This document shows, in pieces, positions 11,008-21,904 of a stretch of 64,000 nucleotides of DNA. The position numbers and the translations under genes were made by a program. Every line of letters begins with the position of its first letter. Within the stretch, counting starts at the first letter, position 1. The notes beneath the pieces were generated by a model. The model saw only the letters and a list, made by a program, of their open reading frames with translations. It had not been told where the DNA came from and ran no database searches. Source of the DNA: Prorocentrum cordatum. Its lineage: Eukaryota > Sar > Dinophyceae > Prorocentrales > Prorocentraceae. The stretch covers positions 990,559 through 1,054,558 of the forward strand of contig CAUYUJ010012113.1 of NCBI GenBank assembly GCA_963575745.1, read 5' to 3'.

Positions 11008-11712
11008 CTATCTTCTTGTGCCTGTGCACGGGAAACAGGCACGACGGTGACTTTATTGAGTCACTTGAGCGAGAATTGGCGAACAGTGGAAAAAGGGCCA
11101 GCATTCTCACCTTAGGGGATCAGGAAGGGTGGGGACAGCTTGCGCTGCCACACGTGCTACGCTTTTGGGCTCAGCTCATCCAGGACGGTTTTGTCGGGGG
11201 GCTTTGGGCTGAGCCCCCCCAGAGGTACCTGGCAGGCTGAGGGGGCACGTACACGTTTGCCGCGGGACCCCAGCTCTCCTTGGGGAAGGAGAGCCCTCCG
11301 TGAAGTAGAGTTCACTCCCGTACGGGAGGACAATCGCGCTCTTAGGGCGGTGCTCTGGTTGACGCACGCCTGTCGGGGCGCGCAAGTACCATTTGGCATC
11401 ATGCATGTCCCGTGGGCCAACGAAGCCTCGCAACCCACAGTTTGGGGACTTAAAGAGGTGAGCATGCTTGAGGGATGTAGAGTGGATTGCGAAGGAAGTA
11501 GCATTCTATTGTCTGGCGTGCAGGCTTCCATCCCTCTCGTGTCCACTCTCCCGCCTCTTGCTTGCGTGGCCCTGGAATTCGCCGCTCTCATCCAGTCATC
11601 CAATCACCGTGACCTTGCCCCCGAGCTCACTGAGCTGGAGCTCAAGCTGGACCCTTATGGTTTGGAACCTCTGGGGGATGAGGGTGATGAGGGGAACGTC
11701 CTGCCAACTTAG
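11008..11712 (+). pseudogene. LINE ORF2 C-terminal methyltransferase-like domain
   Basis: The segment starts with FLCLCTGNRHDGDF, continues to a hydrophobic strand and GGLWAEPP, changes from frame 3 to frame 1 at a C7 run (11,214-11,220), and resumes with RGTW. From memory of dinoflagellate retroelement proteins, this resembles a domain reading roughly F-S-G-x-R-x-D-G-D ... G-P-P-C-x-T-W-S, which looks like the start of a cytosine-methyltransferase Rossmann fold with its Pro-Cys loop. Here the Cys position falls in the frame break, so catalytic competence cannot be claimed. The frame ends at a TAG at 11,710-11,712. A search against DNA-methylase profiles would decide. Confidence 0.5.
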
Positions 11713-11813
11713 GTGTGGTGCGGCCAGTTCTTTTAATCCCCTTTGCTGCCTCTGCTTGCTGCCCTCTCTCCACTTAATCCACTGTGATAGGCTGCGTGAC
11801 TCAGAGGCCTTCA
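11713..11813 (+). other. Likely 3' UTR of the LINE
   Basis: About 100 bases of pyrimidine-rich unique sequence lie between the last stop codon and the (GACC)n tract. No poly(A) signal or tail is evident. Confidence 0.45.
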
Positions 11814-11943
11814 TCGACCGACCGACCGACCGACCGAGGAGGAGGAGGAGGAGGAGGAGGAGGAGGAGGAGGAGGAGGAGGAGGAGGGGGAGGAGGTGGA
11901 GGAGGAGGAGGAGGAGGAGGAGGAGGAGGAGGGGGGGGAGGGA

Positions 11944-11976
<33 letters not shown>

Positions 11977-12062
11977 GAGGAGGAGGAGGAGGAGAGGAGG
12001 AGGAGGAGGAGGAGGAGGAGGAGGAGGAGGAGGAGGAGGAGAGAGGAGGGGAGGAGGGGGGG
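11814..12062 (+). repeat. (GACC)n followed by a long (GGA)n tract
   Basis: Five to six GACC units run directly into about 225 bases of GGA repeats with a few G-run interruptions. The junction with the LINE 3' UTR suggests the simple repeat is the element's tail or was expanded from it. Confidence 0.9.
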
Positions 12063-12534
12063 GGGGGGCAGGCGGCGCCACGCCCGCCGCCTCGCCGGAG
12101 CGGCTGCGGCGCACCAGGACGGCGCGCCCCAGCGCGCCGCCGTGGGGCGCCTCCGCAGGCGGAGCGGCGCCGCGGGTCCTGACGCGCTCGCGTCCCCCTC
12201 CTCCTCCTCCTCCTCGTCCTCCTCCTCCTCCTCGTCCTCCTCCTCCTCCTCCTCCTCCTCCTCCTGCTGACGCGGTCGCGTCGCTGGTGCCCAGGGGGGG
12301 CAGGGTGAGACATCGGCAGTGGGCCCCTGGGGGCCCCCCTTGCGGCCACGGCCGGGCGCACAGCCTGCACAGCTCGTGCGTCTGGCCGAGCTCGAGCTGC
12401 CGGTGTCTCAACTCGCCTGGCTCCGAGCTTCCCGCTCTTGGGGGCCCTTGGGACCTCGGGTGAGCCACGCTGTGGCGAAACATCGCGACGTCGAATGTCT
12501 GGGGGTAGCAGCGGCGGCGGGTGCGTCAGCACAG
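12063..12534. other. GC-rich spacer with (TCC)n tract
   Basis: No supported gene. A CTCCTCCTCGT-type tract lies at about 12,195-12,266. The stretch is opposite in strand bias to the GGA tract before it. Confidence 0.6.
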
Positions 12535-12790
12535 ACGGCGATCGTTCCCATCGGGGGCAGCGTTCGGGGGGGGTAGGCCAGTTGAGGGGGGACGCATCGA
12601 CCCCCAGAGGCCGACGGATCGCCGATAGGGGCCCGATCGCCCAGCTCGCCCAGGGAGGTGCGGACTCGCCATCTGAAGCCTATCGCCAATCTGTCGGTGG
12701 TGCATCGCCGATTCCCATCCGACGCCTCCCTCCTGAGCTGGCCCCCTCTTATCGTTGCCCCTCGCCCCCATCGGGAATTCAGCCACGCGC
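12535..12790 (+). repeat. Dispersed repeat S, copy 1
   Basis: It shares with 21,925-22,140 the order TAGGCCAGT, GGACGCATCGACCCCCA, GATCGCC, GGGCCCGATCGCCCA, CGGACTCGCCAT and ATCGCCGATTCC, in the same orientation. About 240 bp are recognisably homologous. Confidence 0.7.
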
Positions 12791-13376
12791 AGAGGGGTTT
12801 GGGGGGAGGGGGAGGGCCTCTTCGAAGCACCCTTGCTTCTCAGCAGGCGCGGGGCTCGTCTATGCATGTCAGGCTCGCGCCTTCTAAGAAGCAGCCTCCG
12901 TCTAAGAAACCGTCCCCCCTCCATCCACCCCCTGGCGCGCATCGCTAAGGAATCAGAGGTCGATGCTCCTGGGCGCTCCTCGGGCCCTTCTGGGCCTCCT
13001 GGCGGCGCCCTCCATGGCCACTGGCGGGGGTTTTGCCTCGGAGCGCCTTGGCCAGGGCGCGCCCCCGAGGGCAGGTCGCGACGGCGGCCCCGGGAGGGAG
13101 AAGAGCTGCCCCCGATAAGGATCGTTGAACCGACCCCCCCATCTCCTCCTCCTCCTCGTCCTCCTCCTCCTCCTCGTCCTCCTCCTCCTCCAGCTCCACC
13201 ATCCCGCCGACCCAGCTGGGGAGGTACGCCCCGAGGCCCAAAGGCAAAGCCTCCACCCCCGGAAGCCCACAGCCCCATCCAGGGGGGCAGGTCGGCCGGC
13301 GGGGCCTATGGGCCACGCCACTTGGGACAGGCATCGGCGAAACGATGTTCCTTCCTACGGGGGAGAGGCGGGGGAT
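12791..13376. other. Non-genic GC-rich stretch with a CTCC/TCG tract
   Basis: A (CTC)n/(CGT) tract lies at about 13,133-13,202. Long frames here come from the simple repeats and GC bias, and no protein family is recognisable. Confidence 0.55.
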
Positions 13377-13459
<83 letters not shown>

Positions 13460-13470
13460 TGCCGTCGTTG

Positions 13471-13522
<52 letters not shown>

Positions 13523-13524
13523 TG

Positions 13525-13603
<79 letters not shown>

Positions 13604-13604
13604 C
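13377..13604. repeat. (GTC)n microsatellite, about 228 bp
   Basis: Nearly perfect GTC units with only three short TTGCC-type interruptions. It is open in several frames on both strands (poly-Ser, poly-Val, poly-Arg, poly-Asp), which I do not take as coding. Confidence 0.95.
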
Positions 13605-13746
13605 GGTACGGGGGACAGGCGGGGGACGGCAGGGAGCAGAGGGGGGTGCTGCCCTCGCTCCGCCCCTGGACGGGCCGCGGGCGCGCGTGCGCTGGCGTCG
13701 CCAGCAGGGCGCGACGAGGCACGGCGGTCTCAGCTGCGAGCGCGGC

Positions 13747-13801
13747 AGGAGGAGGAGGAGGAGGAGGAGGAGGAGGAGGAGGAGGAGGAGGAGGAGGAGG
13801 A
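13747..13801. repeat. (GGA)n microsatellite
   Basis: About 55 bases of uninterrupted GGA units. Confidence 0.95.
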
Positions 13802-14527
13802 GCGGCTGTCCTGGGGTCCCCTCGCGTTCCACGCTCCGGCCCACGCAGGGCTGCCTCTGCGCCTCCCCATTTCCTGGGCCAGGTCGCAGTCTCTGCCCTC
13901 GCCTTCCTGGAGCACTCGACCCCTGTGCCCTTCGCCGCCGTGTGTTCGGGCCGCGTCGGGGTCGTTCTGCTGCCCTTGCTGGGCGCTGTCTAGCTGCCAG
14001 GCCGCGCTCTCTGACGCTACGGGCCAGTGCCAATTTTTTCCGTGCCCATTTCGGGCGTCCAAATCAGGAGAAACCGTCCGCGACGAGCACACATGTCTCG
14101 GGGATCGTGTCGAGAGCTGTTTGGGCCAAAGCCGCGGAGACAAGCATCACGACCTTTGAGGTAGGGGGCGGCGGCGGCAATCAACGCCTGCCGAAGTCCG
14201 TTGCCACCCCACGCAAGCGTTGCTGTGGCCCGCCTGGCTGGCCTCTTTTTTGTTGAGGCAGATTGTTGTGAGGGCAGATGTTTGGGCAGATTTTTGTGAG
14301 GGCCCGCGTCGTGACCACCATGACGGCCAACCATTAGGAGTGTTGTTGCCGAGGCATGTTGGCACAGTTGCACCATCCCGGGGGGGGCGCCACAGATCTC
14401 CGGGGGACAGGCATAGTGCACACATTTTCCCCTGGCACGTCCGCAGGACAAATCTGGCTCCTGGCTCCTGCCTTGGTGCTCTGTGTCTTGGTGCTCTGTG
14501 GCGTCCTGGTTTCCACCCTTGCTTTGT

Positions 14528-14542
14528 TTGCAACTCTCTCTT

Positions 14543-14581
<39 letters not shown>

Positions 14582-14645
14582 GTGCATTCTCAATCTCTCT
14601 GTCTCTCTCCCTCTCTCTCTTTCTGCACTTTCTCTTTCTCTCTGT
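14528..14645. repeat. (TC)n tract 1
   Basis: A polypyrimidine dinucleotide tract with TTTC interruptions, on the + strand. Confidence 0.9.
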
Positions 14646-14851
14646 CTTCCCTTCCCCACACAATCCTCACCCGACGCGCCACGAAGTATTTGAACACGGG
14701 TCAAGCGCGCGGACATTCGGGCGCACTGTGTTTTTGTAAGGTGGCGCGTGAGCGCCTTCCATCCCACATGAGTTGCAGCGTAAGCGGCACGTAAAAGCTG
14801 AAGGCCGTTGCGCGAGGTCGCAGCGCCGTCGCACGTAAGACGCTTCTGTTG

Positions 14852-14933
14852 GTGTTCTCTCTCTCTCTCTCTTTTTCGCTTACTCTCTCTCCCTCTCTTT
14901 CTGTCTCTCTCTCTCTCTCGTTCTCTCTTTGCT
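14852..14933. repeat. (TC)n tract 2
   Basis: A second polypyrimidine tract with the same strand bias, 200 bp after the first. Confidence 0.9.
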
Positions 14934-16544
14934 GCCATTCACCGCAAGCAACTGTCCAGAAACAGTATAAAACCTCATCCCTCTGATCCTCGAGGGTCGA
15001 GGGACCACCCTCATCAGGACGTGGAGGCACCGGAGCAGTGTGCAACAGCAGCCAGCAGGCCTTATCGAGCGGTCCAGAGGCGCCCTGCGGAAATGTCTTA
15101 CCACCGGTGGCCCCAGGGACCCAGATGAGCTCTGGGGAACCTTCGGGCCCCCAGAGATCGACACTTAATAAGCTAAACCGTCGAGTGGCCTTCGGCCCAT
15201 CCCGCCACCGTGCCTGGGTCTTGGGCCAGAGGCCTCTTGACTATGCGATAGTCATCTCGACGTTAGGTGTATTGACTGGTCCCTGCTGATGTTGTTGCCT
15301 GCTCGCGCCCCTCGAGCCCTGTAACCCTTTGGCTCTAGGGGCCCTGTTTTGCTACTGCGCAGACAAACCTTCAGATGCAGGAGCGGGATGGATTCGGAGC
15401 AAAACATTCACATCGTCACACAGCGCCAGAGTGTGCGCTGCATTTGTAGCGGATCCTGGATATTCCGAGCTACCTCGCAGGAGAAGACCCTTTGACGTGG
15501 ACCCCCATGCAGGTCTCGACCCGCCTCTCGCCCCGAGTGGTGTGTTGACAGTCCTGGGGCTCTCGCCGGGGGCCGAAAACGGCAAAAACCGTTCCGTCGC
15601 GGCTCTGGTCTTCGGGCCTCAGGCCTCCGGCAGCCCCTCGGGATGATCGGGCATCCCCGGAGCGCTTTTCGGCGAGGCGCAGCTGATGGAACGCCCCCCG
15701 AGGCAGAACAGCTGCCGCGAGCCGACGAAAACGCCCGCGGACTCGTACCGATCGTTCCCGACGCGAGCGGGTCGGGGGTCGCCGTGGGCTGGTTCCTGGG
15801 CCCAAGAGGGTCCCAAGACGGCCCTAAGAGGCCCCCAAGACTGCCTTAAGAGGCCCCACGGACATCCAAGAAGGCCCTAAACCATTGATGCTCCAGCACC
15901 CTTTGACCCAGACTCGGATTTTGAGAACCGAGGTGCTTGCGTGCTTCGGTGTGAGGGAAGCCGATGTCCTCCGCGATGTCTCGCGCATCGCAGAGGCCAT
16001 CGGCGCCTCCTTGGGCGCTGTAGTCAAGCGCCCCAGGAGGCGCACGTGACTGCCCAGGGGGCCCCGCGGGCCGGGCGCTGCCGATCCGGCGAGCGACGCG
16101 GCCCCGCCCGAGGTGGTACGCCGTGGCCCGGCAGGCGCGCGGCGCTGCCTCCGCCCCGCCCTCGGGCAAGGGGGTCATCGGGGACAGAAGGGCCCCCAAC
16201 CGCACCAGCAGCCCAACGCAGGTCATCGTCTTCACAGTGAGGGTGCGCGCAGTCTACGTATAGGTCAGCGTGACGCGTCTGTCAACAGAGAGCCCCATCT
16301 CCAATGGTCGGGGCCTTCTCGCCCACGCCCGCTCTTCGAGGGTTAGGGGGTCCTTTCGTTGCCAACCGGTGGGGGGCTTCACTGCTGATCAATGCGGGGG
16401 GGGGGCTGCCGTGCGGTCGGGCCCCGGTCTGCTGCGCGGTGAACGCCGGCGGGCCAGGTCTGGGCCTCGCACGCGGGGTCCGAGCGTGAGGGTCTGCCCC
16501 ATGGGGTCCTGGCGGCGCAGCTTCCGTCGAGCGAGGCACTGTCG

Positions 16545-16605
16545 CCACCTCCTCCTCCTCCTCCCTCCTCCCTCCTCCCTCCTCCCTCCTCCCTCCTCCC
16601 TCCTC
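16545..16605. repeat. 7-bp CCTCCCT repeat
   Basis: A short CTCCTCC lead passes into six CCTCCCT units. Confidence 0.85.
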
Positions 16606-17351
16606 AGGTGTCTGTCCCACGAGAAAAGAAAGACCACCACCACCAGCTGGGGGGGCGGGCTTGGCCGCTCGCCTAGCCCCCCGAGCTGGTGGCACCCCGT
16701 TTCCGGGCGCGCCCCCAGAGGGTGCCCCGAACGGAGGGCCACCAGCTCGTTGGGGGCGACACTGAGCCTTGAACGGAGTTCTACGGCTTGGTATCGCTCG
16801 GCCGGGTGCACTTTTTCTCGGCGGGGATTATTAAGGAGCATCCTGGATCATCCTGCGAAGAAGCCGCGCACGAAACCGAAAAAAGCACAGGGAATGGACG
16901 TCCGAGCGATGGCCAGATGGAGTTCTGGTGGTGCTGGCTCGTTGTGCTCTCAGGAGTTTCGGGCCACGGGGCCCTCGCAGATCGATGCCGCTCGAGAAGT
17001 GATGCGGGAAGATGGTGTCCCATGCTCAGGGCGTGATTTTTCACCATGCTTCAATGTTTTCGCGCCGTCGGATCTCAGGGTAGGCCATCCGAGGGGGTCC
17101 GAATTGATGGGGTATCAGGTTCGCGGGTCCGAGCTGATGGGGTATCAGATTCGCGCCGCATCGCCGATGCATCGGCGATGCGGTTCGATGTCGAACCCAG
17201 GTTTTTCTCCACTCAGGCGTCGCCGCGTCGACGTCGCCGATGCATCGTCGACATCGCCGATACGTTCCTGGTGCATCGCCGATGCAGCGCCAGTCTGCTG
17301 CGCGGGGACGCCGGCGGCCCGGAGGGGGTCGACTGCGCGTATCGGACAACA
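16606..17351. other. Intergenic stretch with GATGCATCG palindromes
   Basis: No supported gene. At 17,155-17,285 the string CGCCGATGCATCGGCGATG and variants recur several times, giving overlapping palindromes. Confidence 0.5.
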
Positions 17352-17528
17352 GGGCTGGACCTAAACGGTGTTTTTGGCGATTTCGTCAGGGCTGGACCTA
17401 AACGGTGTTTTGGGCGATTTCGTGGGCCGTTTTCGTTTCGACTTCGTTTTGTGGCAAAGGCGGATTGGAGACAAAGGGGAGGGAAAACGAAGACAATACG
17501 AAAACGATAAACACCCTTTGGGTTCAGC
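17352..17528. repeat. Fold-back (MITE-like) element
   Basis: The left arm, GCTGGACCTAAACGGTGTTT, occurs twice in tandem (from about 17,354 and 17,392) and is matched in reverse complement by AAACACCCTTTGGGTTCAGC ending near 17,528. Further in, CGTTTTCGTTTCGACTTCG is matched by the complement of CGAAGACAATACGAAAACG. The arms are about 55-60 bases around a loop of about 30 bases. No transposase is encoded. Confidence 0.7.
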
Positions 17529-17794
17529 TGTGTCGGACAATCTGTTTTCTTGGCGGCGCTGCCGGGCTCGGGCGCGACTGCAGAGCCGACGGGCCGCGCC
17601 AGTGCCTCCGGGCACGCCACGAGGGGTGTAACGCGCGCAGGAGGGAGGCGCAGGCCGTCGAGAGCTGGCGGAGATCGTGCGCGCGCAGGTGGCCTCCAGC
17701 ACCCGGGAGCGGGTACAAACTCCTTTGAGGTGCCGTGCAGGTTTGACCGCAGCGAGCCAGGGGACAGAAAGTGGCAGAAGCATCAACTTTCTGA

Positions 17795-17925
17795 AGTCCG
17801 CGCTGGAGCCCCCTGGCGGCGCTTCTGGCGCCGCCAATGGCCCGCTCCGCGCGCAGGAGAGGGGGTCCAGTTCCGATCCAAGAAATCAGCGCGGAGTTTC
17901 GGAAGTTTATGGTCATGCCTTTGTT
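17795..17925 (+). repeat. Two-hairpin dispersed element, copy 1
   Basis: Hairpin 1 is TGGCGGCGC / GCGCCGCCA and hairpin 2 centres on CCGCTCCGCGCGC. The downstream block GATCCAAGAAAT ... CGGAAGTTT matches the copy at 38,590-38,725 in the same orientation and spacing. Confidence 0.7.
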
Positions 17926-18514
17926 TGCGTCTCGAGTGTAACTGTGTAATACAAAAGAGCCCCATGTTGGCCGACGGACAGTTTGGGTGTATTTTCGGCC
18001 CGTGGGGGCACGCGGGTCGAGTTCCAGAACTTTCGAATCAGCGGGCGCAAGCGAGTCGAAGCTGGTGCAGGCGCGGGTGGGGGTACTACGGGCGGGACAC
18101 GCCGGGAACTAATTGAGCACAGCAGGTGGGGGCGCAGCAAGAGGCGAGGAGGCGGGAGCCGCGCAGAAAATGCAGTCCGCCGCGGACGCAGGGCAAGGAA
18201 CCGAGGCGCCGGGACTCGGAACAGTCAGAACAGCTGCTCGCAGGCGGCCATCGGCGTCGGCACCTGCCGCCGTGCCGCGGGCATGTGGTGCGTTCCTGCG
18301 TGCCCTCGCGCACGCCCGAGGAGGAGCGCCCGCTGTGGGCGGAGGGCCACGCGCGGAGGGGGGGTAAGGGGGGAGGGGGGAAGGCTTTCTAGAACCCCCC
18401 CTGCTTCTAGAGGGCCTTCCCCCCCTGCCCGTCATGAGCGAGTCGCGATGTCGGGGGCCCGGGCCTGGTTAGCGGGAGAACGCCGGCGGCCTGGGCGGCG
18501 TCGGCTGCACGTGT
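17926..18514. other. Intergenic stretch, no supported gene
   Basis: GC-rich, with frames on both strands but no coding signal that I can support. Confidence 0.5.
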
Positions 18515-19495
18515 GAGCATCGTGTTGTGGCCATCGCTTTCGGTGTAGCTCCCTACAGGACCACGAACCGTATGAGGGGTGTGCCGAAATTGGTGGGGAA
18601 CGGCATGCGAAGTGCGCCACGGAGGCATTCGGTGGAGCCCCCGTGTGGGGCCACAAAGCGTGTGAGGAGAGTGCCGGAACGGGCGTGACGCCCACATGCG
18701 AATTGCGCCACGGGGGCACTCGGTGGAGCCCCGTTTATGGTGCCACGAAGCGCGTGAGGGGTGTGCCGAAAACAGGCGTGACGCCCACATGCGGTTTGCG
18801 CCACGGAGGCACTCGGTGACGCCCCCTACGGAGCCACGACGCGTCTGAGGGGTGTGCCGAAAACAGCCTGACGCTCACGTGCGAACTGCGCCGCGGAGAC
18901 ACTCGGTGGAGCTCCCTGTGGGACCACGAAGCGTGTAAGGGGTATGCCGAAGTGTGCGTGTCGCCCACATGCGAACTGCGCCACGGGGGCACTCGGTGGA
19001 GCCCCCATATGGGGCCACGGTACGTGTGAGGGGTGCACCGAAACTGGCGTGACGCTCACATGCGAACTGCGCCACGGGGGCACTCGGTGGAGCCCGCTAT
19101 GGTACTACGAAGCGTGTGAGGGGTGTCGGACGTGATGCTCACACGCGAATTGCGCCACGGAGGCCTTAGATGGAACCCCCTGATGGGGTCACGAAACGTG
19201 AGGGGCGTGCCCAAACGGGAGTGACGCCCACATGTGAGCTACGCCGGGAGACTCGGTGGAGCTTTCTGCCACAAAACGTGTGAGGGATATACCGAAACGG
19301 GCGTGACGCCAATTTGCGAACTGCGCTACGGGGACCTCCGATGGAGCCCCGTATGGGGCCATGAAGCATGTGAGTGGTGTGCCGAAACGGGCGTGACAAC
19401 CACACACGAACTGAGCCACAGAGGCACTCGGTGTCGCCCCCTACGGGGATGCAGCCCCCTTTATGGTGCAACGAAACTTGTGAGGGCAGTGCTGA
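18515..19495. repeat. Satellite array with ~90-bp unit, about ten copies
   Basis: The landmark CACATGCGAACTGCGCCACG recurs with starts near 18,695, 18,786, 18,873, 18,965, 19,057, 19,139, 19,226, 19,309 and 19,398, so the spacing is 82-92 bp. Each unit also carries CACTCGGTGGAGCCCC and GTGTGAGGGGTGTGCCGAAA. Divergence rises toward both ends. The array produces open frames of about 85 codons on both strands that are repeat artefacts. Confidence 0.92.
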
Positions 19496-19502
19496 AGCTC
19501 AT

Positions 19503-19706
19503 AGCGATGAAGTTGATGATGACGGCGATGGTAGTGACGATGATGATGACGATGATGGTGATGCTGACGGCCATGATGATGATGATGATGATGATGACGA
19601 TGATGATGATGCTGATGATGACGATGACGATGGCGATGGCGATGACGATGACGATGATGATGGCGATAATGATGATGATGCTGATGCTGTTTCTGATCAC
19701 GATGAC

Positions 19707-19740
<34 letters not shown>

Positions 19741-20083
19741 CTGACGATGATGACGATGACGATGATGATGTCGATGATGAGGATGGTGGTGGTGGTGATG
19801 GTGGTGAGGTTGATGCTCATGATGATGATGAGTATGATGATGATGATGATGCTGTTCACTTTGATTATGATGATGACGCCGCCGATGACGACGACCACGG
19901 TGATGATGATGATGATGACGATGATGATGATGACGATGAGGATGATGATAATGAGGATGGTGATGATGATGCTGGTGAGGATTATGATCATGATGATGAT
20001 GATGCTGATTACGATGACGAGGCTGATGCTGATGCTGATGATACTGATGGTGATGATGATGATGATGATGATGATGATGACTG

Positions 20084-20144
<61 letters not shown>

Positions 20145-20413
20145 GATTATGACGGTGATGTTGATGCTGATATTGATGGTGATGCTAATGATGAATGTGA
20201 CGATGATGGGAATGATGATGACGATGAGGATGAGGATGGTGATGATGATGGCGATGCTGCTGATACTGCCGAGGAAAATGCCGATGAGGATGATGATGAT
20301 CAGATTGATGACGACGATGATGATGAGGAGGAGGAGGATTAGGATGGGAATGATGATGAGGATGAGGATGGTGATGCTGATGATGACGATGATGATGATG
20401 ATGATGCTGTTGC

Positions 20414-20469
<56 letters not shown>

Positions 20470-20530
20470 ATGATGATGATGATGATGTTGCTGATGCTGA
20501 TGATGATGAGGAGGAGGAGGATGACGATGT
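19503..20530. repeat. Imperfect (GAT)n tract, about 1 kb
   Basis: GAT units mixed with GAC, GCT and GTG units. One frame reads almost pure Asp and another almost pure Met. The absence of any flanking domain argues against a gene. Confidence 0.95.
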
Positions 20531-21609
20531 GATGGTCATGGTGAAGGTGAAGGCGACGACGGTCGACGGCGACCGACACCGGCGGCGACGGCGACGCCGA
20601 GGCCTCGCTGGCGGCCCGCGGTGCTTGCCCGCACGCCGCCGCGGCGCCCCGCGTCCAGGCCCCGCCCCCGCCGCAGGTGGTTTGGGAGTCTGCACTACAA
20701 GGAGGGGGGAGCAATTGGAACACATGCCCAGCACAGCCTGCGGGAAGGGAGAGGAGAAGGATTTGGGAGTCATTACGAACGCTCCCCTAGCTTCTTTTGC
20801 CGCGTCACCCTTTCCCTCCAAGTGGGGGTTGGCGGCGCCATTGTACTACCATACGCAGCAACTCTGAGTAGAGGCAAGATACTGTGTGCGCGCCCCCGCC
20901 CTCTCTCCGGTCGGTCGACCGGCGTACACACATAGCTCTTATCGCAGATACGCTTAACGGACACCCTAACCATGGCGTCAAGTACGTCTTCTCCCAGACT
21001 CAACTGGGGGCCACTCCTGGAAGATCAAGTACAAGAGTAGTCAGACCACGAGCCAATGAACAGGATCAAAACATTGTCCGATTGCATGATGAATCGGAAA
21101 AATGCCAGGAGTGTGGGGCATCAATCAGCCGAACCGTTGGCTGACACATGAGCTGTAGCCACTGCTGCGTCGCGCTCCGCTCCAGCAGCGAGGCTCTGCA
21201 AGCGGTGCCGAGGAGCGCCTGCTGGGCACTAAAATTGGTAAGGGGTAAGGGTGCACGTTTGCTCATGCATATGTTGACGCAAACTGGTCGAACGCCATGT
21301 AACGCAGGACATTTGGCTGACACGGTTAGCCGCCTGGGGCGCGGAGGGGGGTGGAGTAGTTTGCAGAGACACGCTCGCGTCGTGAAACAATGGCAGGTGG
21401 GTTTGGGTCAGTTTTCGTTTCTTGGGGCCCGCGCGGGGCTCGGGGATCGTCGAACGACCCTGGGGAGAACGAGTCGGGACTTTGGGGGGCCGCGAGTTTT
21501 TCTTGTAATATATATATATATATATATATACGCATACATGAGAAAGAACAACACAAATAATACGAGACATCGCACGTCTGGGTAGGCCTCCGGTCGTTCT
21601 GGACAGTTC
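20531..21609. other. Intergenic stretch with (TA)n at 21,508-21,530
   Basis: No supported gene. It holds a perfect TA dinucleotide tract of about 22 bases and a GGTCGGTCGACCGGCG palindrome near 20,909. Confidence 0.5.
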
Positions 21610-21815
21610 GCGACGGCGGGCTCAGTGGAGGGGAGGGGAGAGGCCGACGAGAGGGGCGATGTCAGGGGCCATGTCCGTGTGGGGGATCGGCTCTTGGGGG
21701 GCTGCATCGACCCGAAAAGGGTCCGATGGCCCTTCGAGTTATCGGCGATGTATCGCGAATTCCAGGTCGACTTCCGCCCTCCTCTCCCCTTCCCCCTTTT
21801 CATCGTTGCTCTTCA
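21610..21815 (+). repeat. Dispersed repeat S, copy 2
   Basis: It shares GGGATCGGCT, GCATCGACCC, GGGTCCGATGGCCC, ATCGCGAATTCCAGGTCGAC and a CCTCTCCCCTTCC end with the copies at 12,535 and 21,905. Confidence 0.65.
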
Positions 21816-21904
21816 AGGGGGGAGGGGAGGGGAGGGGCCGACGAGGAGCGAGGAGTGGCGAGGAGGGGAGGGGGAGAGACTCAGGCTTCCTCTCGCTGTG
21901 GACA

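Larger units (their letters stand above)
1..11836 (+). mobile_element. Large decayed non-LTR (LINE-type) retrotransposon
   Basis: An ordered set of retroelement domains lies on one strand over about 11.7 kb: gag-like ORF1, an unknown middle frame, a 33-bp hairpin array, RNase H, APE-type endonuclease, reverse transcriptase, CCHH-like zinc fingers and a methyltransferase-like tail. No long terminal repeats, integrase or aspartic protease were seen, and the APE endonuclease supports target-primed LINE mobility. The 5' end lies outside or at the edge of the window. The 3' end is placed where unique sequence gives way to (GACC)n and (GGA)n, and LINE tails often end in simple repeats. The copy is non-functional as sequenced, with in-frame stops at 3817, 8965 and about 9472 and several frame changes. 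A canonical target-site duplication could not be found because the 5' end is missing. Confidence 0.85.
13802..16544. other. Intergenic stretch, no supported gene
   Basis: Apart from the two TC tracts listed separately, no frame shows a recognisable domain or coding bias. Around 15,790-15,880 a loose CCTAAGAGGCCC / CCAAGA motif recurs, similar in style to the stretch at 39,950-40,120. Confidence 0.5.

Noticed and set aside
17170-17200. GGTTCGATGTCGAACCC as a tRNA T-arm
   Set aside because: No acceptor stem, D-arm or anticodon arm could be laid out around it. It is part of a palindrome-rich stretch.
18515-19495. CRISPR-like array
   Set aside because: The whole 82-92-bp unit is repeated with no unique spacers, so it is a satellite.
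19503-20530. Poly-Asp / poly-Met protein of over 300 residues
   Set aside because: It is a microsatellite effect without flanking domains or start context.
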